Source: Polytrichum commune
Taxonomy: Eukaryota > Streptophyta > Polytrichopsida > Polytrichales > Polytrichaceae
Length of the DNA: 64,000 nt
Direction of reading: 5' to 3'
Assembly (NCBI GenBank): GCA_950295325.1
Contig: OX485808.1
Span: forward strand, 25,318,527 to 25,382,526
How positions within the stretch are numbered: position 1 is the first letter of the stretch; each line of letters starts with the position of its first letter. The notes below the pieces were generated by a model, which searched no databases, was not told where the DNA came from, and worked only from the letters and a program-made list of their open reading frames with translations. Made by a program: the position numbers and the translations under genes. Below, piece after piece: positions 38,603-49,293 of this stretch.

Positions 38603-39030
38603 GGCGCTATGGCGGGACCTGACCTTGTTCACTGCAACTGAAGCATTCTCGTCACATCAAAGAAACTTAACACACTCTAAAAGAGCGACACACAGAACAA
38701 AGAGAGCCTGAAATCTACACATAATAGTAGATTCTGGCACTCAGGGAAGAGAGAGAGTGTGTGTCCATAATTCAAATAATGGGTAAGATTTTGGGCCCCG
38801 GTGTAGAGAGAGAGTGTTAGTGTGTCTGAAATCTACAGAAGCATTCTCTTCACACTACTCTGAGAGACACACAGAAAAAGAGAGTGTGAAATCTACACGG
38901 CATAGTAGATCCTGGGACCCAGAGTAGAGAGAGAGAGAGAGAGAGTATAAAACCTACAAAGCTGAGTAGATTATGGCACTTAGAGAAGAGAGAGAGAGAG
39001 AGAGAGTGTGTGTGTGTGTGTGTGAGTGTG
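38231..39030 (-). promoter_or_regulatory. Upstream region of the TTC5-like gene with GA tracts and minisatellite
   Basis: A CCT triplet run (about 38272-38290) lies in the probable leader. (GA)n tracts occupy about 38567-38600, 38929-38945 and 38985-39006, the last followed by (TG)n. Between them, units of about 60-120 bp repeat the phrase gaaatctacac...tagtagattctgg. GA tracts can act as GAGA-type promoter elements in plants, but no function is shown here. Confidence 0.55.
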
Positions 39031-40294
39031 TTAGGTAATCAATGTATGGGAACTGATCACTGGCTATAATAATGTGGGGTTGGTTTCTTGTTGAGTCACG
39101 GAGCAGTAAGGCATGAAACATGTCCCACATTACAAACGGCAACCAATTCCCCAACATTGATTATCGAGCGTAGTCGGTTTTTGGAACCTTGTTGCTCCCA
39201 CGACAACTAGTTCGGTAGGCTAACCATAACATGTGAATATCTATGCCTTGTGATTCAAATTGACCACAAGATGCTTCACACTCATCAATGCCAACAATTT
39301 TTAAAATAATAAACTAGACAATACCATACCCTCAATCATGGCTCATCCCATGCACCTCCTACCTCCCAAGATGTAAATGTCCCACCCAACTATGCCCATA
39401 CATACTATGCATATTGGGGGCATCACCTACAACCCAACCCCAACTTTCAAAAATTCAATCTTCAAATTCACATATTGTAATGATAGGTTCCCCCAAGAAG
39501 CCATTGCAAAAAGCTAACAAAATATAACATACTCCAACCACTACTATCCCAAAAAGGTTGGTCGGTCCTCCTCCCCATAACCATTATAGCATGCTTAATG
39601 GGGTCCATACACTGCCACTGCTAAAATACTACTAGACCTCAAAAACTCCACCAACAAAGTCAACAAACTAATGGAAGCCTTCTTACAATATGGGTCAAAT
39701 TCCTCATACACATCATCTAAAACAAAAGAAAACTTTAAAAACAACAAGCACCAAGTCCATTGGACTAATCCACCCGCTCCCCTAATACAAATATAACAAA
39801 CTAAATATGTACCCCCAATCCACCTATTGACAAAAAGCACATAACCACCTCCACCCCCCATGACCACGTGGACATGGCTAGAAGAAGCGGTGAACGAACA
39901 TCGCATGTTAGTGTACACATGATGACACTCCTTTTTTTTAATAAAAGAACCACTAGAAAACCGACACGTCAACAATAAAGCTCCAAAAACCCAACTATGG
40001 TAGTGTATATGAAATCCACATAAGCATCCCCTTCACACCAAGACAAACCGATGAATGGGAAGAACCAACCGCTAGTTACAGATGAAGCGGTTGAGTTTGA
40101 GAAATAAGCGGTTGAAGTTGAAGACTTGAAGAAAACAATGGATCGGTTTTAGAGGAATCTGTGGAATATACCACAAATGACTAAAGAAAAAACAGAAAGA
40201 TCACAACATGTATATGGCTGGACTTGGAAACACTAGGAAATTGACCCATTCTGCCCAAAATCCTCCCCACACAGACATACGCAACACACACACA
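39031..40294. other. Intergenic DNA
   Basis: No gene is supported. A 126-codon frame at 39595-39975 (-) is low in known motifs. A copy of the CCGGTT-rich repeat lies inverted at 40035-40150. Confidence 0.4.
40035..40150 (-). repeat. Inverted copy of the CCGGTT-rich dispersed repeat
   Basis: On the reverse strand it reads tcttgaa-type text as cttcaacttcaaccgct, then tcaaccgcttcatctgtaa and ggttggttcttccc, matching 43480-43550. It is non-coding. Confidence 0.6.
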
Positions 40295-40520
40295 CACACT
40301 CAGAATTTGCGACACAGGGTAGATTCTGGAGCCCAAAGAGAGAGGGGTCTGAAATCTACAGACTCTTCATACCGAACACACCCTCCTCAACATACACAAC
40401 AAAGTAGTCTGAGATCTGCAACAGTGGTAGATCTGGGGCACGGGGTAGAGAGAGAGAGAGAGTGTATGTGTGCCTGTGGCCAAAATCTACATCACTTATA
40501 GATCCTAGATCCCAGAACCG
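40295..40520 (+). repeat. Second cluster of the ATCTACA/TAGATTCTGG minisatellite
   Basis: Three diverged units (gtagattctggagccca, gtagatctggggcac, tagatcctagatccc), each followed or preceded by a tctgaaatctaca-type phrase and GA tracts, as at 38690-39010. Each unit can pair atctac with gtagat. Confidence 0.6.
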
Positions 40521-41721
40521 CTAACCTTGTATTAGGGACTAGGTACTGAGGTTAAGTACTAACTTAACTTAACCCACCTTGGAGGCACTTAGTAATATAT
40601 GTATGTATATATATTACTAAGTGAAAAATTAATTAATAACGTATAGGAGATCCCCCTACGCAACATAAGTACCACATTTGTACATGTTTTCATAAGAGGG
40701 GAGGGGGGGGGGGATTTTCTTCGGTTCCCGTGCATATTCAACATGAATAGAGTTACAACACCTTTTTTTTTTAGTAATCTTCCCCTTAAGTTTCGAAGTT
40801 TCTCAATGTTGTACATGCATATTCTTAGTTACGTAGGTGATTTCTTGGTAGCATACGGGGACCGCTTACCAAGTTCCGTCCGTTCAAAGTACCTAAACTT
40901 ACGTGCCCGTGCACATGAGGTGCACTCAATGTGGGTGGTTAGAACCACGATCACGAGAAATCGTCCATTTTAGGCTCACATACCACATCGGTAGGTCATT
41001 ACCCGCCAACATGTTGTCCACATGGAGACTTGTACCAAGTTCCCTTCAAGGTATCTTACCACCTATGGACCTCTTCTTACAAGAGGGGGATCTTCTCCGT
41101 ATAGGTTCCCATGCGTGTTTATTATTGATGAATATTGAGCCGTTCCTCTTATGTTTAGTGACATTCCCCCATGTGTCACATGTATTTTTAGCTACTTTCT
41201 CCATACCAATTCCCGTTGGCATGGGTCATGGACTTTACATCATGCCCTTTGTATAGTGCATGAGGTAAGTTAAAAGAAGGGTGGTTCTCCACATTGAAGT
41301 TCTCTCTAGGTACCTTGGGAGGTCCGAGAACTCAAGTGTTCGTTCCCTTTGTGAGAGCAAGTTGTTTTATTGTTACCACCGTACATATATACTTCTCGTG
41401 GATAAAATGTATTCTATGTTTTGTTGGTTCTCATGTTGTTCATGCATGTGTTACACTACCAATGTCAAATCCGTCAAGCCAATAGTGGGTTTGAATAATT
41501 AGATGCCTCCAAGGCATTAAACCTTGTACCAACACGTTAAAAAAAAAATGTATTATGGCAAGTGATGACAACCTAATGTTAGAAATGTTTTATTGATTGA
41601 GAATGAAGACCTCTTAACAACTGTTGAGCATAGTGCAATGTTCTTTATATAGACAAGGTAGGATAAATTTGTACATGTTATGTGAAATGATTGTGAATAG
41701 TAATACTAGTGGCCATTAGTA
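40521..41721. other. Intergenic DNA
   Basis: A 117-codon frame at 40903-41256 (+) shows no family and no splice partners. Poly-G at about 40689-40699. No gene is supported. Confidence 0.4.
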
Positions 41722-42101
41722 CACTAAATATTGTATTTAGTGTCACCAATTCTAATTGTCTTGCTCAATACTATTGTGAACCCCGGTGTAGTGTTTTGAA
41801 CACTCAATGTTAACCTAACATTATTTGTCGTTTCTTGTAAAAATATTTGGGGAATTATAGATTTATAGTATTGCAATTTTTGTCATTTACTAAGTGATCT
41901 CACATCCAAATTTCAATCATCCACGACAATGTTTCATCACATATTTGTTACAATGCAAATTATATCAATCTTGGTTTCAATAATTGGCATTTGGATGAAC
42001 TAAAAGTAAGTTGGGATGACGTTATTTGTAAAATCATTCATAGAAAGTGTCACTAAAAAAGTTACCGCAATGATATAAAACACTAAATACAATATACAGT
42101 G
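41722..42101. mobile_element. MITE with CACTAAATATTGTATTTAGT inverted ends
   Basis: The left end reads CACTAAATATTGTATTTAGT and the right end on the reverse strand CACTGTATATTGTATTTAGT. The interior (caccaattcta.ttgtcttgctcaatact, cctaacattatttgtc, cttactaagtgat..c) recurs in the damaged copy at 53277. It is about 380 bp and non-coding. Confidence 0.75.
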
Positions 42102-42449
42102 CTATGTCCCATGGCCATGCTCCATAAACCCAACCCTAGGGTTTCATACAAGTTTGCACCTATGATCAAGGGTGAAGTCTCTCTCTCTTAATAATTTCAC
42201 AAATAATGAGAAATAATGGATACTGTGTGTAGTAACATGCCATGTCTTCCTTTATTGATTTTTATATTTGTTGTCGTAGTGATGAAACTTTGTGAAGTCA
42301 GCCAATATACGTGGAGATTTAACCTCGATGATATTCACGGATGACCTTGTTCTATCCTTTGAATTGTTGGTTCAAACATTTATGTAACTCAAAGCCTCAT
42401 TTGGTCACTTGGGTTCATTTTATGTAAAGTGGTGTGGTCGTGTATGGAC

Positions 42450-42975
42450 CTAATAAAGTACTTAAAAAGACATGCGCTTAAAAGAGAACAGACTGCGACA
42501 GTCAAAATTTGTGAACTGATCTAACCTCAATGGTCAAAACAATTCAATATGTGTTGCAATGAAGAATGTGAATAGTATTCATCTTGCTAACCAACAAGGT
42601 ATTCATTTGAGCTCCAAGATAAGAAGGAAACTTACTACCTCCGCTACTTAGATTTGTTGATTGTATTATACAGTCATTGAGTGTTTAAAAATTTAGGGGA
42701 AGGGTGCTAATAAGAAGGAAATAAATCACCTTGCATGGCTTTCCTTACATATGCCTATTTTGATGAATAAGGTAGATAGTTCTTATCTGGCTCGTTTTCT
42801 TATTCCAACCCCTAGATTTGATTGGTATGTGGTTCAGTGAGGATCAAAGAGCAAACATCATAAAGACACATGTTTAAAAGATATTGGATTGTCTATGTCT
42901 TTCAAATATTAATAACTACTCTACACTCAATAATGAGCGCAATTGGGAGGACCTATATGTGTATCCAGTTGAGAA
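42450..42975 (+). repeat. Two partial copies of the FEWYVV dispersed repeat
   Basis: 42460-42690 and 42815-42975 each carry family blocks (aaagacatg.g.ttaaaagag; gattggtatgtggtt; aattgggaggacctatatg). They are close together in the same orientation and both degraded. Confidence 0.5.
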
Positions 42976-43039
42976 ATCAACAAACTTGCACTTCCAATAA
43001 CTACAACTAAATAAGGGGAGGTCAAATCTTCAATCCGCT

Positions 43040-43550
43040 TTTTGCATATGTTTCATCATAGATTTGCTAAGACAACACGAGTTTTGTTGCATTAATCAAA
43101 TTGGTAGGAGTTGGAGAACAAGAAAAAATGAACCAAATAACACCCACGTACCTTATAGCTGAATTAATTTCATTAATTAGCACTCTTTTTTAAGGGTGAT
43201 ATTAAAAATGGTGGATTTCATGATGTTCATGTGTTGCCCAATTGTCATCCTTGCATGGAAGGTATGCTTGAAGAAACTCAAAGTAATCCCCTTATAAGTC
43301 ATAGGAGAAGTGGAGTGGAACAATGTTGAGGGAGATTTTTGGCCATAATTGGTCAAGATCCGAGTGTTTCAAATCCAACCAGTTACATGTTGTGATCTTT
43401 CCGTTTTTCGTTATCAAATTCACGTATATTCCATCGATTTCTCTTCAATGATCAGTAATTATTCTAAAGTCTTGAACTTCAACCGGTTAATTCTGAAGCT
43501 CAAGCGGTTCATGTGTAACTAAGCAGTTGGTTCTTCCCGGTCAGTGGATT
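43040..43550 (+). repeat. Two adjacent dispersed repeats
   Basis: 43040-43160 resembles 2281-2420 (atgtttcatcata.atttgc, caacacga). 43328-43550 is the best copy of the CCGGTT-rich family (ttcaaccggttaattctga, agcggttcatgtgtaa). Neither is coding. Confidence 0.55.
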
Positions 43551-45249
43551 GGAGGTTCCATGAGAAGGAACACAAAATAGTCCCCTACATCACTAACTTA
43601 CGTGTTTTGAAGTCTTGCACAATAATTACACTAGAATATATATAGTACACAAGAAGTACATACAAGAAACTCATGCATTCTAATAAGTAGTACTTACCAC
43701 CTCATAAAGAACAAAGTCACTCAAGACGTCGCCACCATTGGTCACCTAAGAAATAATATCTTTTCCATATACACCCTAATCTCTGTAATGTCACTCCCTC
43801 TCTTATATTTCAAAACCCTCGGGAATGGATGAGCTCTGTTTACATCTCCCTTTTTGTTGTCACATTTCCCTCCCACATATCACATGTTTTGATATTAAAA
43901 TAATACCAAAAAAAATTCAAACCATACGCTTGTATGCATCACGTTCTCATCATTGTCCTTATTGCAATGTTGACTTTGTGTTATTCCATAATGTCACATG
44001 CTACAGTAATTCTTTACTATCACACATCCATGTTAACAATACAAACATCATCAATATCACATGCACTTTGGTTGCCACAAGCATGAAATTGGGGAGGTTA
44101 GAGTGTATGAAACTCATATAAAAGTAATTTATTTTCAAATTTTAAAAATTGAAGGTTCTACTGCACATTATACATCACAGCCCTTCTCGATGAGTCTAAT
44201 CAATGCATTTTAGTTTCTAGTATAATATATAATTATTTACAATATGTAGTGTTGAGTTTGTAAATGAATTTGAGGGAATCATGATTTGGGATCAAAAGCA
44301 CATCTATTACAATAAATTGTTATGACCAATTAATATTTTTATGTTCTTGTAAAAACTTGAGGTGCTTTCTTTACATGAGTGCTTGCCGTTAGGGCCTTCC
44401 CAAAGCAACCTTCCTTAAGAACCTACGTACACAACCCAAAGTGATTGGCCTACATTTTTCACTTGAAGAGGTGTCCAATAAGATTATTTCCCGATTGGTT
44501 CCCCCCTGTGTGCCCCCTCCCCCACCCTTCCCCTTGCTCATACTTATAAAGTTTCAGAACACCTCTAATGGTTCTTAAGAATCTACCATGAGTAACTTTT
44601 GAAGGATTTGTGAAAAGAACTTTAGAGGTGTAGCTACGGTGGTTGAAATTGAGGTCATATTTTGTAAGAAGATTTGAGGGAATTGGGCATGGGAAGGTAG
44701 GGGTTAAGAGTTTGAGGAATGTGTTTGCGTGCCTCCCATTGCACACTGGGAGACCGAGGTTGAGCTCACTCATAAGGTTTGGGTGGAGGAGTCGGCTACA
44801 TCTTCACCTGATAGAAGAGGCAGGCAGAGAAGTAGCTGATTCATTTGTAGGTAAGGTACATAAACCTATAATTAAGTCTAACACAAGCAGCTCATGGCAA
44901 AGGGAAGGGATTATTGTGCGTACACTACTACTACTACTCTTCCAAGTTGGGGAATTCATAGTGATTGAAAACATCTCTTTCCGAGTCAAAACCAACCATT
45001 TACTGACTGACTATTGTAGTGCCGAGCGAGCAAGGTGAAGAACAACACTTTTGATACTGGTCCGTCTACAAATTGTAGCACAACACCACACGAAAGAAGA
45101 CAGTAGTGCACATGCATCCCCTCAATGGGCCCTCATAGCTATTCTAACATCTACTGTCATACTTGGAGAATACGTTTTGGAGGCACATGTGTGTGCGCAT
45201 CACCAACAAGTGAAGTTCATAATGGCTAATTAGAAGTTAGATGCTCAAG

Positions 45250-45283
<34 letters not shown>

Positions 45284-47899
45284 GTGACTTATGCGGAGGC
45301 CAGGCCATATGAATGAGTATGAGGGAGCATGACGATATTTTCGACATAGTCGTGTGTAATATATGCATTTTGAGAAGCATTTTGTCTACAAAATGCAGGC
45401 AACAGTCAGTAGGTTGAAGGGAAAGTCTTTAGGTAGGAAGGAATGTGCATTGCAAAACTCTAACTTGGAATTGTGGATGTTGTGGTGGCAACACAACACC
45501 TTTGGTGGAGTGCCTAACTTACACATGAGGAGCGAGCTCATGACGGCCATGCAAGACCGAAGGATGGCATAAATTAGAGTAGGCCACCCGATTAAAGAGA
45601 AGTGTGGTTCCAAAGGGAGCGTTGAAAATGAACAACACAAAGTCAACTGTTGGAAAGCCGAATTCGAAGATGGGAGTGCATGCACCAAAACTTGTAGGAT
45701 CCAATGTGCAAGTAGGAGAATCCTTTGAAGACCCCAATGAAGCCTTGGCCTGACAATATGGATGTGCATGGATTGCTTCCACCTTGCTAAGCGAAAGCTT
45801 AATTGCGTATTAAGTCTCAAAGAGATCTAGAGAGAGAGAGAGAGAGAGAGAGATAGAAAATATGAATGGAGTTAGACATCATGTGGTCATGGCAATGTAC
45901 AATATGAGTGTGGGTTAGCATCAAGTAACCCTGTTGATGATGTTTATGACATATAATAGCCATTTTGATTGCAAGTCCAGCTACAAGGCCAACTTCCAAT
46001 CCCTTTATGAAGTTGCCTTCGAAGTTGCATTTACAAATTAAAACAACAATAATTTTCATCTATACGTGAGATGTTTTGATCATGTTGGGTCAAGGATGCA
46101 CGTATATAATGGTTTAAAACAAAACCAAATTTGGATGTTTTAGAATCCATAAATTAATCCATCCCTTGCATCGTAATATAAGGTTGATATATAATTTTAG
46201 CCAATGAATAAAATATGAGAAATATAAGTGGGATTATATTTCAAATAATAATAAATTATGAAAAGATATACATAAAAAATCCAAGTGGATAAAAGCACAC
46301 CAATTATGCAATGTCAGCGACATCCAATGAAAAGGTACGAACGTTACATAATGGAGGTAAAAACATTGCAGTGTAATATGGGAGAAGCAAAATTACACAA
46401 ATTTTCCATCAAAATATTTGGAGTAAAAAAAATCAACTACCACTATACAAATGTTTCCAACAGTAAACAGATAGTAAATTGGCCCAAGGAGTGTAATAAA
46501 CATTACCATGCAATCAAGTAATAATTCCAATCCGTTTATTTGTAAACCAATAGAAAAAAATAAAGAGGGTGATAATCTTTCATGCCCCCAAAATAGCACT
46601 AAACTATATGTTGGTAGATCAAGGGGGCCCATCGATAGTCTTTTCCAAAATCATCACACATTTGTTGATCGGTATCAACACACGCTTAAATCAACACCCA
46701 CACATTGATACTAGTTCCAGACCCAACCAATGTACAAATCAACTTCCCAAGTGTTGGTAACTACCCCTAAACCTAACAATGTCTTCTCAACATGCTCAAT
46801 GGTTTATATACAAGAAACTCGGAGCTTATTTATTTATCTACACTATTCCTTGATTGTAAGTAGGAGAATGATTGTACAAGGTCATGTATTCTTTACAAGG
46901 AACTATGGCCGGGGATTCGTGGCACTCATGTATTTCATTAGTGAGAGTTCATTCATCTTTGCGGATGAGATGAACCACTTTAGACACTATCTTACGTCGT
47001 TGGTTCCTTGTCTCAAGGGTTTCAAAAATACCTAGTTTTAGTAGTTCTAAATAATCCTAGTCTAATATCTAATACTTAAGGCAATAATTCAAGGAGGGTT
47101 AGACAACATTTAAAGAAAAACCTTATATAGAAGCAAGTGGGTGCATCATGCGTTGCCAACCTATCATTACTAGTCCGGTTATTTTAAAGAAATTAATATG
47201 GGTGGACGTTAAATGCTTTATAACACTAACTATCATGTTTAGTGTAGTTCCCAACCAGGAGCACCGAACACTGTAGTCAGTAAGCCTAGTCCAATCTCTT
47301 TTTAAACATGTGAGTGTGAAGGAGGCGGGTGAATCTTAAATTAAAATTTATGACTTACAAGGACATGCTCCAGCTGCCGGGCACTTAATTGGCTTATGGT
47401 GTTACTCACACAAGACTTACCAAACTCCAAATTAATAAAATTAACATTTGCATACCTAGGTATTAGGTATTATTAGCACACACACAAAATTGTGTCCATG
47501 TGCATAAATAGAAGAGTAGTGGTTAATACCCCCCCTTGAAATAAAAAGTAAAAAATTAAAAATGCCCTCTTTACACACATGTATATCATAAAATACACCA
47601 AGTAACTGCCCTAAGGTTAGATGTATGAGAAGTATCCTAGTATGCAATAAGGTAATTGCACCTTCTTTGGTTACTTCATGTTGTTTGGTACGCTACAACA
47701 CTTGGATTTGCAAGGTTGAAAATTTTGCACGTTCATAAATGTACAAGGAGAAGCCATTATGAAACCAATTTTTTTTGGAATGAATCTCAAATTGTTATGA
47801 ATTATCAAAGTTTGTTGATAATGAACCATAAGAAGGCCACCCCCATTTATTAATGATTATTGAACTTAGAATGGTCAAGAAATCGTGAACATATAGCCC
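43551..47899. other. Long intergenic stretch
   Basis: Holds an (AT)n tract at about 45258-45284 and a (GA)n tract at about 45828-45853. Frames at 44459-44773 (-), 44643-45038 (+), 45386-45820 (-) and 46508-46708 (+) overlap one another and match no family I know, so none is called. A fragment near 47220-47250 (tttagtgtagtt) resembles MITE ends. Confidence 0.45.
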
Positions 47900-48370
47900 A
47901 AACTTTTTCAAACACATGTCTTTGTGGTGTTTGTTTCTTAGGACTACACCAAACCACCCACCACTCAAATATATAGGTGTCAAATTAAGATAGATGTACC
48001 TAATTTGTCTAGTTATATTAATCATACATATATATTTGAGTGGTATGTGGTTTCATGTGGCTCCAAGAACGGATACCGAAAAGACATATGTCTAAAGAAG
48101 ATTGGACTCCACACTTATATATGATAACCATTCTACGCTCAATAATAAACAAATTTAGGAGGACATATTTGATCATTTGATGAACACGAAAATCTTCAAT
48201 TTGATAATGAATAAGATAATCATATGAATTCCAAAGTTTATGAGAGATTTGGCTACGACCTTAATTTGGATTTGGCAACCATCTTGTACTAATTACGTGT
48301 TTCATATCTTAGGAGAAGTGGACTTAAAGTAACCATTTAAGACCCATCAACCTTAAGACAAGTAACCGAA
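47900..48370. repeat. FEWYVV dispersed repeat: inverted fragment plus near-full copy
   Basis: 47910-47995 matches the 5' part of the family on the minus strand (HKDMCLKKFGL peptide), while 48020-48365 is a near-full copy on the plus strand (atttgagtggtatgtggttt, gaaaagacatatgtctaaa, atttggatttggcaacca, agacccatcaacctta). The head-to-head arrangement is unique in the window. Confidence 0.7.
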
Positions 48371-49293
48371 TTAGGCTCACTTTGCCTTAATTCCCTGTGG
48401 ACCGGCCTGGACACGAGACTTCGACATTAATGAGATGCCAGGTTGGCAAATGGTCCCACGACTCGTCTTGCTGAGACTCTCCAGTGGCACAGAATTCGAC
48501 ATGGCAAGCCCTGTATGCCAGGTTGGCAGTAGAAACACGACCCGCCTCCGCTGACTATCAGTGACATGGCATCCGACGTGGAGAGTGACATGACACCCTC
48601 GAGCACGCCACGTGCACATTTCCAGCCGAGGAGGAGGAAGAGCCCTTCCCTGGCCATCCCAACCGCGTGAAACCTTCCCGAGGTGCGGCTCGGTCGCATC
48701 AAACCCGGCTGCGCAATTTACCTCCTGCTTCCTCTCAATTTCAATAACTTAAGTATCCAGTCACACTCAGACTCGCCATGGCTACAAGAAGACGACGAAG
48801 ACTCACAAGAATGGTTGTTAAACAGGAAATTTGTTATCCCATTATCATCATTTTCAACACATATCCAGATCACTCGGCGGAACAAGTTCAAGAACAAGTT
48901 GATTCGACGTGGTGTGGATTGCAAGTAAAAAGATTCTTCCAGATGCCCTCCAAGACTCCCTTCTGGAATCGAGTCACATTGAAAAAGTTCGAGTTTTATT
49001 AAGGAAAAAGCGCGGAGGGCGCTCGTTTTCTGTAATTTGCTAGGGGCAAGAGGTCTTTTTTGCGAGAATTCGATTCCTAATTTAGTCGAACGGAAGTTAA
49101 GTTGTGGTGGTTTGTACGCTACCTGCCCGTGCTGCTTCGGAAGGTGTTTGGTGTTTGGTGTTTGGGAGGAGTTTGCAGTATTTGGGAGTTCTGGCATGGT
49201 TGCAGAAGTGAATTGCAAAGAGGTTTGAGGTTTGTGGAATTGAGGTAGTGAGGTTGGCGAGAATCGTGTTCATTGGGCTTTGGAGGCAAAAAT
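48371..49293 (+). promoter_or_regulatory. Promoter and leader of the GT61 gene
   Basis: The stretch is GC-richer than the repeats before it. It contains a G-box CACGTG at 48609-48614, a site for plant bZIP/bHLH factors, and two copies of the palindrome TGCCAGGTTGGCA (48436-48448 and 48516-48528). A 10-codon upstream frame (49196-49228, MVAEVNCKEV) lies 65 bases before the start codon and could lower translation if it is in the mRNA. The transcription start is not placed. Confidence 0.5.
48436..48528. promoter_or_regulatory. Paired palindrome TGCCAGGTTGGCA, 80 bp apart
   Basis: Two identical 13-base sequences with perfect 5-base arms around GGT, at 48436-48448 and 48516-48528. They may be a dimeric factor site or just part of a local repeat, since gacatggca also recurs nearby. 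Confidence 0.45.

Noticed and set aside
10567-42101. Calling the ACTACACT-type MITEs CACTA (En/Spm) elements
   Set aside because: The termini resemble CACTA, but direct 3-bp target duplications are not seen; only TA is shared outside the ends.
44459-45820. Overlapping 100-144 codon frames on both strands
   Set aside because: No recognisable domain, no splice partners, and frames overlap antisense; one plus frame (45363 onward) meets stops after 70 codons.
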